Assembly (NCBI RefSeq): GCF_023151555.2
Contig: NZ_CP100425.1
Location: forward strand, 1,116,001 to 1,180,000
DNA: 64,000 nucleotides
Origin: Photobacterium sp. CCB-ST2H9
GTDB lineage: Bacteria > Pseudomonadota > Gammaproteobacteria > Enterobacterales > Vibrionaceae
Direction: 5' to 3'
Positions within the stretch are counted from its first letter, which is position 1. Each line of letters opens with the position of its first letter. The notes below the pieces were generated by a model. It made no database searches. It was not told where the DNA came from and was given only the letters and a program-made list of their open reading frames with translations. Positions 43,677 to 55,300 of this stretch are shown piece after piece. A program made the translations under genes and the position numbers.

Positions 43677-44963
43677 TTAAACCGGGTAACCAAATCGGGC
43701 AAACAGTTCCGCATTTGGCTGAAAAAAGGCTTCTGCGACAGCCCGCTCATTGTCCGTCAGCCTGGCGATTTGCGTCGCATTACGATTTTCCAGCGCAGAC
43801 TTCTGACCCTTCACCCATCGTGGCGGGATGAAGTCGATGTCTTCAAACGCCGGAATAAATTTGCGGATTGTCTGCGCAGTCGCTTCCGGTGAATCGCAGA
43901 CGTCTTCATAACGAATCAACAGGTGAGGAGATTGGCACTGCTGCAAATTTGCTTCCTGCTGCCGGAAGCACCACAAAACATGTTGTGCTGCCAGGGATTC
44001 AACCTCTGGTAAATCCCGTCTGGCCCGGACGACTGATTCAAACATGGCGTATGGATTACGGATCAGAAAGAGGAATTTCGCATCATCAAACTCCTCAGCT
44101 AACATCGCCATCCGGGCAATGTTACAGGGCGATTTTTCCACAAAGATACTGGCAGTCCCGGATTGCGGCGTTGCCACGCCGGACCAGAGGTTGCGAATTG
44201 CCGGCCAGTCGTAAGCTTTGGAGCACTGAAGTTTATTCAGTGTATTGAATTGGCTCCAGACAAAATGACTGTTATCTCGGTTGGGATTCGGTCCGGCAAA
44301 CCCGGCAATATAATGACCTTCACCAGGCAGGGTAATGGCATTTTGACAGTCGCTGAGCGCAGCAGACATGAGGGATGATCCGGAATTGTTCGGGCTCAAG
44401 ATAAACAAGTGGCTGCTGGCGTTTTGAATACGTTTGACGGGCCTGGCATCGAAAATCAGGTGAATCCTGTCTTCATCAGAGGGATTGACCACACGGTGTA
44501 ATCCAAGATTATTGATGTCGTACATCACCCCGGTTTTAAAATGGAATGGTTGCTGATCCAAATAAAACATGACGGCATCATTGGTCACTATTGGCACATG
44601 AACGCGGTGGTACCGGGCAAATATCGGTGCGCTGTCACTGTGTTCCGCAATTTCAGCACCTGCCGGTAATTTGGCAAACATCAGTTTCGCAATATCCAGT
44701 TTGGAATAACCATAGTATTGCGCGAAACGGGCAAATATCGGGGCCAGCAAAGGCTGCATGACCGATAATAATTCCGTATTAGTTTCAGTAAATTCATCGG
44801 TTTTAAAATACAGCACCAGACTTTCCGTCTGTTTGTGCACTGCATAGGTGTTTTGGCGATAAGTATTTGCCTTCCAGGCGGAATCCGGTAATTGTTTCAA
44901 ATGCCGGGTGATTTCGGTGATATCGACATCACCAATTCGGATGCAGGCTTTATCGAGACGCAT
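43677..44963 (-). CDS. Fused aspartyl/asparaginyl beta-hydroxylase and sulfotransferase
   Basis: 428 residues, cytoplasmic. Residues 1-175 are an Asp/Asn beta-hydroxylase-type 2-oxoglutarate/Fe(II) domain: the H108-S-D110 iron pair (AEHSDSAPIFARYHRVHVPI), distal H156 (LGLHRVVNPS) and R166 exactly ten residues on (EDRIHLIFD), the spacing of human AspH. Residues ~183-428 are a sulfotransferase: a PAPS phosphate-binding loop FILSPNNSGSSLM (188-199), VEKSPCNIARM, and the 3'-phosphate motif LIRNPYAMFESVVR with R302 and S310. The order suggests hydroxylation of an Asp/Asn side chain followed by sulfation of the new hydroxyl. The gene is on the minus strand, convergent with the collar/subtilase/GNAT run and divergent from the TIGR03032 gene. 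Confidence 0.85.
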   Translation of the reverse strand: MRLDKACIRIGDVDITEITRHLKQLPDSAWKANTYRQNTYAVHKQTESLVLYFKTDEFTETNTELLSVMQPLLAPIFARFAQYYGYSKLDIAKLMFAKLPAGAEIAEHSDSAPIFARYHRVHVPIVTNDAVMFYLDQQPFHFKTGVMYDINNLGLHRVVNPSDEDRIHLIFDARPVKRIQNASSHLFILSPNNSGSSLMSAALSDCQNAITLPGEGHYIAGFAGPNPNRDNSHFVWSQFNTLNKLQCSKAYDWPAIRNLWSGVATPQSGTASIFVEKSPCNIARMAMLAEEFDDAKFLFLIRNPYAMFESVVRARRDLPEVESLAAQHVLWCFRQQEANLQQCQSPHLLIRYEDVCDSPEATAQTIRKFIPAFEDIDFIPPRWVKGQKSALENRNATQIARLTDNERAVAEAFFQPNAELFARFGYPV

Positions 44964-45051
44964 AATTTACCCGTGAAAGTCAGAATGAAATATCTGAGTC
45001 TGTATATATTGTAAGCACCATATCTTTATTTCCGGATAAAAATCAATCGCT

Positions 45052-46125
45052 ATGACTGACCAAGAAGTGAAACTCAATTACGTCATGACCAGTTGTGCTC
45101 GTTTTCCAATGTTGCTGCATTCTATGAAAAGCAGTTTATTGGTGAGTGCTCATCATCTGGATTGTCTGTTTGTCATCAGCAGTGATGGGGAAACCCTCCG
45201 GGTTGAACATGTCCGGGTTCCTCAGTTACTCGGGATTGCATTGCGTGACGATCAGCAGCGGTTATCTCTGGCTGCAGCCCATCAGCTCTGGGAATACCGG
45301 CAAGTAATGTCATCTTCGGAACTGGTGATATCTCCGGGTCATTCGACGGCGCGGGATACCATTTTTTATCCCTGTGGTTCCATCATGACGGGTGACCTGA
45401 ATACACATGATCTAGCCTGGGGAAATGAAGCGCTGTTCATGGTGAACACCAGATTTAATTGTATTGCCAAAGCAGTTTACGGGAAAAGTTTTGAATATGT
45501 CTGGCGGCCGCCGTTTATTTCAGAGCTGGTTGCTGAAGACCGCTGCCATCTGAACGGGCTGGCCATGAAAGACGGTTCGCCAGCTTATGTCAGTTATTTT
45601 GCAGCTTCGGATGTTCAGTACGGCTGGCGGGAAGGCAGTAGTTTCGATGGTCAGATTATGCGGATTGAGGATAATCAGACCGTGCTCAGTGGCCTGTGTT
45701 TGCCCCATTCGCCGAGACTTCATCAGGGATATCTGTATTTTTGTGAATCCGGTACCGGGCGGCTGTGGCGTTGTTTAGAGTCAAGTTTGCCTGCCACGAA
45801 AGCGGATCTGGAGCTGGTGGCCGAGTTTGATGGATTTACTCGCGGACTCCGGCTATTTGGTGAAATGGCTTTTGTCGGGTTATCCAGAGTCCGGAAGGCA
45901 AAAGACGGTTCTTCCCGGCACACGGATATGCCGCTTCTGGAGAAAAAAAACGAATTACTGTCCGGCGTGAGCGTGATTGATATCCGCAATGGTCATGAAA
46001 TTGCACGTTTGGTGTTTTCAGGCGATTTAAACCAGATTTATGACGTTGAATTGCTGTTTGGCAGTAATAATCCACTATTCATTGACGTATATTCCGACCA
46101 AAGAACGGAATATTTTATGCTTTAA
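45052..46125 (+). CDS. TIGR03032/DUF4915 family protein
   Basis: 357 residues; no signal peptide. The diagnostic stretch is MTGDLNTHDLAWGNEALFMV, then NTRFNCIAKA, YVWRPPFISELVAEDRCHLN, GLAMKDGSPAYVSYFAASD, GWREGSSFDG and LPHSPRLHQGYLYFCESGTG. These strongly conserved blocks belong to TIGR03032 (Pfam DUF4915), a beta-propeller-like family of unknown function. A weak start region (no clear ribosome site) leaves the exact N-terminus open. Divergent from the hydroxylase-sulfotransferase gene across 88 bases; directly upstream of the giant adhesin. Confidence 0.85.
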   Translation: MTDQEVKLNYVMTSCARFPMLLHSMKSSLLVSAHHLDCLFVISSDGETLRVEHVRVPQLLGIALRDDQQRLSLAAAHQLWEYRQVMSSSELVISPGHSTARDTIFYPCGSIMTGDLNTHDLAWGNEALFMVNTRFNCIAKAVYGKSFEYVWRPPFISELVAEDRCHLNGLAMKDGSPAYVSYFAASDVQYGWREGSSFDGQIMRIEDNQTVLSGLCLPHSPRLHQGYLYFCESGTGRLWRCLESSLPATKADLELVAEFDGFTRGLRLFGEMAFVGLSRVRKAKDGSSRHTDMPLLEKKNELLSGVSVIDIRNGHEIARLVFSGDLNQIYDVELLFGSNNPLFIDVYSDQRTEYFML

Positions 46126-46319
46126 ACGTCATTTTTGTGGTGAAATGAAATCATAAAATATTCTGATATGTCATATTTTTGATATGCGCTTCTTGCACAT
46201 TCATCATCCTCTGTTTCAATAGCTACTAGTTGCACTAATTTCCATATTTTTTTGGTTTGAGTTCTCAACCGGGTTTTTCATTGAGTACTCAGTTGAGTCG
46301 CTGTTGTTCGCGCCCATGA

Positions 46320-49300
46320 ATGGAAGATGTGATGCGGACATCACGCTCGTTTTTCGCATCACACTATTGCAGGCAGATTATGAACAACGGACTGATGATG
46401 TCGCAATTGGCTCATGCTACGCGACAGTTCTTCGCAGGCTCGGATGAGGTGAGCGCTGAAATACTCTCTCTTCATCCCGTGAAACAAGATAATAAACGCT
46501 GGATATCGACGCTGGCTTTAGGTTTGGCTGGCAGTCAGCTCCTTATCGCGAGCGCCTACGCAGAGGCGACACAGCCTGTGCCTTTTGAATCAACTCAAGC
46601 GGAACCAACCGCCATTTCTCAGCCGGCCTCTTCCGGGCTTGAATTTGATCTGAACACTTTTTTATCCCAAACCCAAAATCTGAATCCAGGGCTTCAGGCA
46701 TCGAAACGTGTCGTCGGTGAGCTGTCACCATTTTCGGACGGAGCTTCCGGCTCACAGCCCGGAGAAGCCATGCTTGCGGCCGGGGAATGCTATCTCTATG
46801 TCTGTACCAATAATCCCGGCCAGCTCTGTAATACGGATGCGGATTGTAATACGTCACCACCATCCAACAATGCCCCCTCGAATATCAGTCTGACGTCTTC
46901 CAACATCAATCAGTCTGCGACGGCTTCCGGCGCGGATGTGGGCACCTTGTCGACGACTGATGCTGACAGCGGGGACTCACACAGCTATTCACTGGTTTCG
47001 AAAGGGAGCAGTGCTTTCGGCAGCTGTACTTCAGATGCAGATAACAGTCAGTTTCAAATTAACGGTGCGATACTGGAAACCGGGAGCGCATTGTCTCCTG
47101 GTAGCTACAGCATTTGTGTTCAGACGTATGATGGCACGACCACTTACCAGAAACCGTTCACAATTTCCGTTGCCGATGATGTTGCACCTTCAGCACCTTC
47201 GACGCCGGATTTATCTTCATCCTCAGATACCGGTACTTCTGACAGTGATAATCTGACCAAGAATGTCACTTTGACCTTTACCGGCACCGCTGAAGATGGC
47301 AGTACAGTGGAACTTTTCAGTGATCAGTCAGGCAGTACGCCATTGGGATCCTCGTCGGTGACGGGAGGAAACTGGAGCATCACGACCAGTACGTTATCCT
47401 CAGGCGTGACCCATGTGATCACAGCCAAAGCCACAGACAGCAGTAATAACCAGAGTGTGGCGTCATCCGGACTCAGTGTCACGATTGATACGACGTCGCC
47501 TACCGGACACAGCGTTGCGCTGGATAAGAGTCAATACAACAGCAGCAATGCCGGCAGTGCCGCTTTTACCTTCTCCGGTGGTGAGGTAGGCACACAATAC
47601 AGCTATTCCGTTACTTCCAGTGGCGGTGGAACAGCAGTGACCGGGTCAGGAACACTCAGTAGTGGCTCGCAGACGGTCTCAGGCATCGACGTGTCGGGCT
47701 TATCCGATGGCACACTCGTTTTGTCCGTCACATTGACCGATGCTGCCGGGAATGCGGCGACGGCTTTGGCCAGTACCGCAACCCTGGATACAACAAAACC
47801 TGGTATTACCATTACGAGTGATAAGTTGGCTCTGAAGCTGGGTGAGGCTGCTACGCTCACCTTCACCCTGAGTGAAAGCAGCAGTGACTTCTCGGCCGGG
47901 GATGTGATTGTGTCCGGCGGTACGCTGTCGAGCTTTACCGGCAGCGGCACCAGCTACAGCGCCACTTTCACGCCGGATACGAACAGTACCGCAGGGGCGA
48001 CGGTGGATGTGGCCGCCAGTGTGTTTACGGATGCAGCGGGGAACGGCAACACCGCCGCGTCCCAGCTCGCCATCAGCGTCGATACGCTGCAGCCGATGAT
48101 CACCATCACCAGCGATAAGTCGGCCCTGAAACAGGGTGAAACCGCGGCACTGACCTTTACCCTGAGCGAAAGCAGCAGCGATTTCGCGGCCGGGGATGTC
48201 ATTGTCTCCGGCGGCACGCTGTCGAACTTTACCGGCAGCGGCACCAGCTACAGCGCGACCTTTACGCCGGATGCGGACAGTACCGCAGGCGCGACGGTGG
48301 ATGTGGCCGCCAGTGTGTTTACGGATGCCGCGGGGAACGGCAACACCGCCGCGTCCCAGCTCGCCATCAGCGTCGATACGCTGCAGCCGATGGTCACCAT
48401 CACCAGCGACAAGGCAACCCTGAAGCAGGGTGAAACCGCGGCACTGACCTTCACCCTGAGCGAAAGCAGCAGCGATTTCGCGGCCGGGGATGTCATTGTC
48501 TCCGGCGGTACGCTGTCGAACTTTACCGGCAGCGGGACCAGCTACAGCGCGACCTTCACGCCGGATACGGACAGTACCGCAGGGGCGACCGTGGACGTGG
48601 CCGCCAGTGTGTTTACGGATGCCGCGGGGAACGGCAACACCGCCGCGTCCCAGCTCGCCATCAGCGTCGATACGCTGCAGCCGATGGTCACCATCACCAG
48701 CGACAAGGCAACCCTGAAGCAGGGTGAAACCGCGGCACTGACCTTCACCCTGAGCGAAAGCAGCAGCGATTTCGCGGCCGGGGATGTCATTGTGTCCGGC
48801 GGTACGCTGTCGAACTTTACCGGCAGCGGCACCAGCTACAGCGCCACTTTCACGCCGGATACGGACAGTACCGCAGGGGCAACCGTGGACGTGGCCGCCA
48901 GTGTGTTTACGGATGCCGCGGGGAACGGCAACACCGCCGCGTCTCAGCTCGCCATCAGCGTCGATACGCTGCAGCCGATGATCACCATCACCAGCGATAA
49001 GTCGGCCCTGAAGCAGGGTGAAACCGCGGCACTGACCTTCACCCTGAGCGAAAGCAGCAGTGACTTCTCGGCCGGGGATGTGATTGTGTCCGGCGGTACG
49101 CTGTCGAGCTTTACCGGCAGCGGCACCAGCTACAGCGCGACCTTCACGCCGGATGCGGACAGTACCGCAGGCGCGACGGTGGACGTTTCAGCCAGTGTGT
49201 TTACGGATGCAGCGGGGAACGGCAACACCGCCGCGTCCCAGCTCGCCATCAGCGTCGATACGCTGCAGCCGATGGTCACCATCACCTCCGATAAGTCTGC

Positions 49301-52300
49301 CCTGAAACAGGGTGAAACCGCGGCACTGACCTTCACCCTGAGCGAAAGCAGCAGCGATTTCGCGGCCGGGGATGTCATTGTCTCCGGCGGTACACTGTCG
49401 AACTTTACCGGCAGCGGTACCAGCTACAGCGCGACCTTTACGCCGGATGCGGACAGTACCGCAGGGGCGACGGTGGATGTGGCCGCCAGTGTGTTTACGG
49501 ATGCCGCGGGGAACGGCAACACCGCCGCGTCTCAGCTCGCCATCAGCGTCGATACGCTGCAGCCGATGATCACCATCACCAGCGACAAGGCAACCCTGAA
49601 GCAGGGTGAAACCGCGGCACTGACCTTCACCCTGAGCGAAAGCAGCAGTGATTTCTCGGCCGGGGATGTCATTGTCTCCGGCGGTACGCTGTCGAACTTT
49701 ACCGGCAGCGGCACCAGTTACAGCGCCACTTTCACGCCGGATACGGACAGTACCGCAGGCGCGACGGTGGACGTTTCAGCCAGTGTGTTTACGGATGCAG
49801 CGGGGAACGGCAACACCGCCGCGTCCCAGCTCGCCATCAGCGTCGATACGCTGCAGCCGATGGTCACCATCACCAGCGATAAGGCGACCCTGAAGCAGGG
49901 TGAAACCGCGGCACTGACCTTCACCCTGAGCGAAAGCAGCAGTGACTTCTCGGCCGGGGATGTGATTGTGTCCGGCGGTACGCTGTCGAGCTTTACCGGC
50001 AGCGGCACCAGCTACAGCGCGACCTTCACGCCGGATGCGGACAGTACCGCAGGCGCGACGGTGGACGTTTCAGCCAGTGTGTTTACGGATGCAGCGGGGA
50101 ACGGCAACACCGCCGCGTCCCAGCTCGCCATCAGCGTCGATACGCTGCAGCCGATGGTCACCATCACCAGCGATAAGGCGACCCTGAAGCAGGGTGAAAC
50201 CGCGGCACTGACCTTCACCCTGAGCGAAAGCAGCAGTGACTTCTCGGCCGGGGATGTGATTGTCTCCGGCGGTACGCTGTCGAACTTTACCGGCAGCGGC
50301 ACCAGCTACAGCGCCACTTTCACGCCGGATACGGACAGTACCGCAGGCGCGACCGTGAATGTGGCCGCCAGTGTGTTTACGGATGCAGCGGGGAACGGCA
50401 ACACCGCCGCGTCTCAGCTCGCCATCAGCGTCGATACGCTGCAGCCGATGATCACCATCACCAGCGATAAGTCGGCCCTGAAACAGGGTGAAACCGCAGC
50501 ACTGACCTTCACCCTGAGCGAAAGCAGCAGTGATTTCGCGGCCGGGGATGTCATTGTGTCCGGCGGTACGCTGTCGAACTTTACCGGCAGCGGCACCAGC
50601 TACAGCGCCACTTTCACGCCGGATACGGACAGTACCGCAGGGGCGACCGTGAATGTGGCGGCCAGTGTGTTTACGGATGCCGCGGGGAACGGCAACACCG
50701 CCGCGTCTCAGCTTTCTATCAGCGTCGATACGCTGCAGCCGATGATCACCATCACCAGCGACAAGTCGGCCCTGAAACAGGGTGAAACCGCGGCACTGAC
50801 CTTCACCCTGAGCGAAAGCAGCAGTGATTTCGCGGCCGGGGATGTCATTGTGTCCGGCGGTACGCTGTCGAACTTTACCGGCAGCGGTACCAGCTACAGC
50901 GCGACCTTTACGCCGGATGCGGACAGTACCGCAGGGGCGACGGTGGATGTGGCCGCCAGTGTGTTTACGGATGCCGCGGGGAACGGCAACACCGCCGCGT
51001 CTCAGCTCGCCATCAGCGTCGATACGCTGCAGCCGATGATCACCATCACCAGCGACAAGGCAACCCTGAAGCAGGGTGAAACCGCGGCACTGACCTTCAC
51101 CCTGAGCGAAAGCAGCAGTGATTTCTCGGCCGGGGATGTCATTGTCTCCGGCGGTACGCTGTCGAACTTTACCGGCAGCGGCACCAGTTACAGCGCCACT
51201 TTCACGCCGGATACGGACAGTACCGCAGGCGCGACGGTGGACGTTTCAGCCAGTGTGTTTACGGATGCAGCGGGGAACGGCAACACCGCCGCGTCCCAGC
51301 TCGCCATCAGCGTCGATACGCTGCAGCCGATGGTCACCATCACCTCCGATAAGTCTGCCCTGAAACAGGGTGAAACCGCGGCACTGACCTTCACCCTGAG
51401 CGAAAGCAGCAGCGATTTCGCGGCCGGGGATGTCATTGTCTCCGGCGGTACACTCAGTAACTTTACCGGCTCTGGTGCCTCATATACCGCGACACTGACA
51501 CCGGGCACAGACGGAAATATCACCCTGGATATCGCCAGCGGACGGTTCACCGATCCGAATGGCAACGCAAATCTGGCCGCGACACAGTTGGTGCTGACCT
51601 ATGACGGCACTGCACCGTATATCAGCACGTTGAGCCCTGCAGATGATGCGACGGATGTCAGTTATAACAGTCATCTGGTGATTACATTCAGTGAAACGAT
51701 CCAGGCCGGTGCGGGCAGTCTGAGTCTTGTCGATGCAACGACGTCTGCCACGCTGGCTACTTACGCGATGACGGACAGTGAAGTGAATCTTTCGGGTGAC
51801 CAGCTGACGGTTTCGCCATCGCAGTCTTTTGTGCCGACACACACGTATTATGTCACCATGACGAATGATGCATTATCGGATGTCGCCGGAAATGCATTTG
51901 CCGGATTCAGCAGTGAAACCTTCTTCAACTTTACAATTGCGAATGCGCAGCCAGTTGCGACGGACGACACTGCATCTGTGGCGGAAGATAACCTGATTGC
52001 GATTGATGTGCTGTCGAATGACAGCGATACCGACAGCCTGCTCAATCCGGCCAGTGTGACTGTGGTGACCGCGCCTCAGCACGGCAGCACCAGCATCAAC
52101 ACCGGCACCGGGACGATCACTTATACACCGGATGAAAACTTTACGGGTACGGAAACCTTTACCTATCAGGTTGAAGATATTTACGGGGCGGTATCGTCGG
52201 CTGCGACGGTGACGGTCACTGTCACACCGGTTGCCGATGCGCCTGTGGCGACGGCGGATGTCGGCAGTACGGATGAAGATACGCTGGTCGAGCTTGATGT

Positions 52301-55300
52301 ACTGGCGAATGACAGTGATGTGGATGTCGGGGATACTCTGCAGGCGTCTACGCTGACGATCGTTACGCAGCCTGCGCATGGTTCTGCCAGTGTTGATAAC
52401 GGGAAGATTCAGTACCAGCCCGAAGCGAATTATGCGGGTACCGATACACTGACTTATACCGTGGAGGACAGCACCGGGCTGGTTTCTAACGCCGCTTTGG
52501 TGACCATTAACGTCGCAGGTGTCAATGATGCGCCTCAGACCGTGGCCGATACGCTGGCAGTCGATGAAGATGAAAGCGGTGTTGTGGATGTGCTGGCGAA
52601 CGACAGTGATATTGACGGTTCACTGGCGCAAGACACTGTCCAGGTGATTACTCAGCCGCAAAAAGGGCAGGTCAGTGTCGCCACCGATGGCAAGGTGACC
52701 TATACACCAAATGCCAATTACTTCGGCAATGATAGCTTCACTTATGTGGTCCAGGATGACCTGGGTGCGACGTCATTGCCAGCGACGGTGACGGTCACTG
52801 TGGCCAGTGTGAATGATGCGCCGATTGTGGCAGATGACACGGCCACGTTGCTGGAAGACACGCCGCATACGGTAAATGTCCTCGGGAATGATCAGGATAT
52901 CGACGGCACGATTCAGGCAAATTCCTTAGTGATTGTCACTCAACCAGCGCAGGGCAGTGTGAGTGTGGGCAGCAACGGGGCCGTCGTGTATACCCCGGCG
53001 CTGAATTTCAGCGGTGAAGATCAGTTTACTTATCAGGTAAGCGATGATCAGGGCGCGGTATCGAATATAGCCACTGTGACCATGACGGTTCAGGCGGTGA
53101 ATGATGCGCCGGTCGCCAATGATGACCAGTCGACGACGCAGGAAGACACGGCTGTTGATATTTCGGTGATTGCCAACGACAGCGATCTGGATGGTTCACT
53201 GGATCTGAATTCGATTCAGATTCTGACGCCGCCTCAGTTTGGCCAGTTGCTGGATCTGGGCAACGGCAGCCTGCGTTACACCCCGGATGCCAATCAGTCC
53301 GGAGATGACAGCTTTACGTATACGATTGATGATAACGAAGGCAGTGCATCGAATACGGCCACGGTGTCTGTGACGGTGGAAACGGTCAATGATGCGCCAA
53401 CCATCAGTGGGACACCTTCGCTGAGTGTGGATCAGGACCAGAGCTATGAATTTCAGCCGACAGCATCGGATATCGAAAATGACGGGTTAACTTTCAGCAT
53501 TACCAATATGCCGGCCTGGGCCAGTTTTGATCCTCAGACCGGACGGTTGTCTGGCGTGCCGGATAATGATGCTGTGGGTCAGTACACCAATGTGATCATC
53601 AGTGTGAGTGACGGTGATAAAACCACAGCGTTACCGGCATTTACGATTACGGTGAATAACGTCAATGATGCGCCTGAAATCAGCGGCCAGCCGCAGGACC
53701 AGGTCTCAGAAGACAGCGCGTACAGTTTTATTCCGCAAGCAACGGATATCGATCAGGATGCGCTGACCTTCAGCATTCAGAATAAACCGGAATGGGCCAG
53801 TTTTGATCCCCTGACCGGGCAGCTGTCCGGTACGCCGGATAACAGTCATGTCGGAACCACCAGCGGGATTGTCATCAGTGTCAGTGACGGACCGGAAACG
53901 GCGTCTCTGCCAGCCTTCAATATCACGGTGGTGAACGTCAATGATCCGCCGGAAGGGGAAAACCTGACTGTTTCGCTGGCAGAAGATCAGACGCTGTCGA
54001 TTGTGCCTTCAATGACCGATGTGGACAGCAGCTCGCTGAGCCTGCTGGTCACTGCATCGCCGCAGCACGGCAGCCTGACGGCACAGAGCGGCCTGACGGC
54101 ACAAAGTGGCGGCTGGCTGTATACGCCGCAGGCTGACTATAACGGGTCCGATACTTTCAGTTATCAGGTAACGGATGGTGAGCTGGTCTCTGCGACTTAC
54201 ACGGTGGCGATTTCGGTGACGCCTGTGAATGACGTGCCTGTCATTCTCTCGGACAGCTATCAGTTCAAAGCCAATGCGCAGGGCCGGTATGTGCTGGATG
54301 TGCTGAGCAATGACAGCGATATTGATCAGGATCCGTTGTCTCTGCTCTGGGCGACAACCGAGAAGGGCACGACCTCCATTGAGAACGGGCAGGTAATTCT
54401 GACTACGACTCAGCAGGGGACCTTGTCTCTGAAATATGGTGCCAGTGACGGAGAAGCCGATCAGCAGGTCGGTCTGGTTACCGTGGTGATTGAATCGGCC
54501 GACAGTCAGCCGCCGGTGATTCAGGCACCAGCGGATGTTGAGGTGAATGCGACAGGCCTGTTTACCCGGGTCAACCTGGGCGTTGCGAATGCCACGGACA
54601 GTCAGGGCAAAGCACTGGCGGTGTCTGTGGTCGACCGGAAACCGTTCTTTAAACCGGGCAAACACACCGTGTACTGGCGTGCCGTGGATGCCAGTGGTCG
54701 TGAGTCGCAGGCCAGCCAGCAGGTTGTTGTGCATCCTCAGGTTTCGATTGCCAAAGATGGGAAGGCCACAGAAGGCACGACGCAAAAGGTCCGAGTCTAT
54801 CTCAACGGTCCTGCACCTGCGTACCCAGTGACTGTGCCTTACACCGTATCTGGTACCAGCGACAGCAGTGATCATACGCTGACCGATGGTGAAGTCGTGA
54901 TTCAGAGCGGCACCGAAGGGATCATTGAATTCGACGTTCTGAGTGACGCGTTACCGGAAGGGACAGAAACGCTGGAAATCAGCCTGTCTTCGTCGGTGAA
55001 CCTTGGCAGTAAATCGCACTATTTCCTCAGCATTCTGGAGGAAAATGTTGCGCCCTCAGTATCGACTGAGGTTGCGCAGGACACCGAATCCCGGCATGTC
55101 ATTGATGCTTCCGGAGGATCAGTGACCGTGACGGCCAGCGTGACGGATCCGAACGCGGCTGACAGTCACAGCTATCTGTGGGAAGCCAGCGACAGCGCCA
55201 TGGCGAACCTGAGTACTGAAGATCATCAGTTCATTTTTTCACCGGGCGCCTTAACGCAGGGTATGTACACCCTGACACTGACCGTGACGGATAACGGTTC

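Noticed and set aside
47603..51565. Long ORFs of 60-125 residues on both strands within the repeat array
   Set aside because: They recur with the 294-base period and are alternate-frame shadows of the repeat units.
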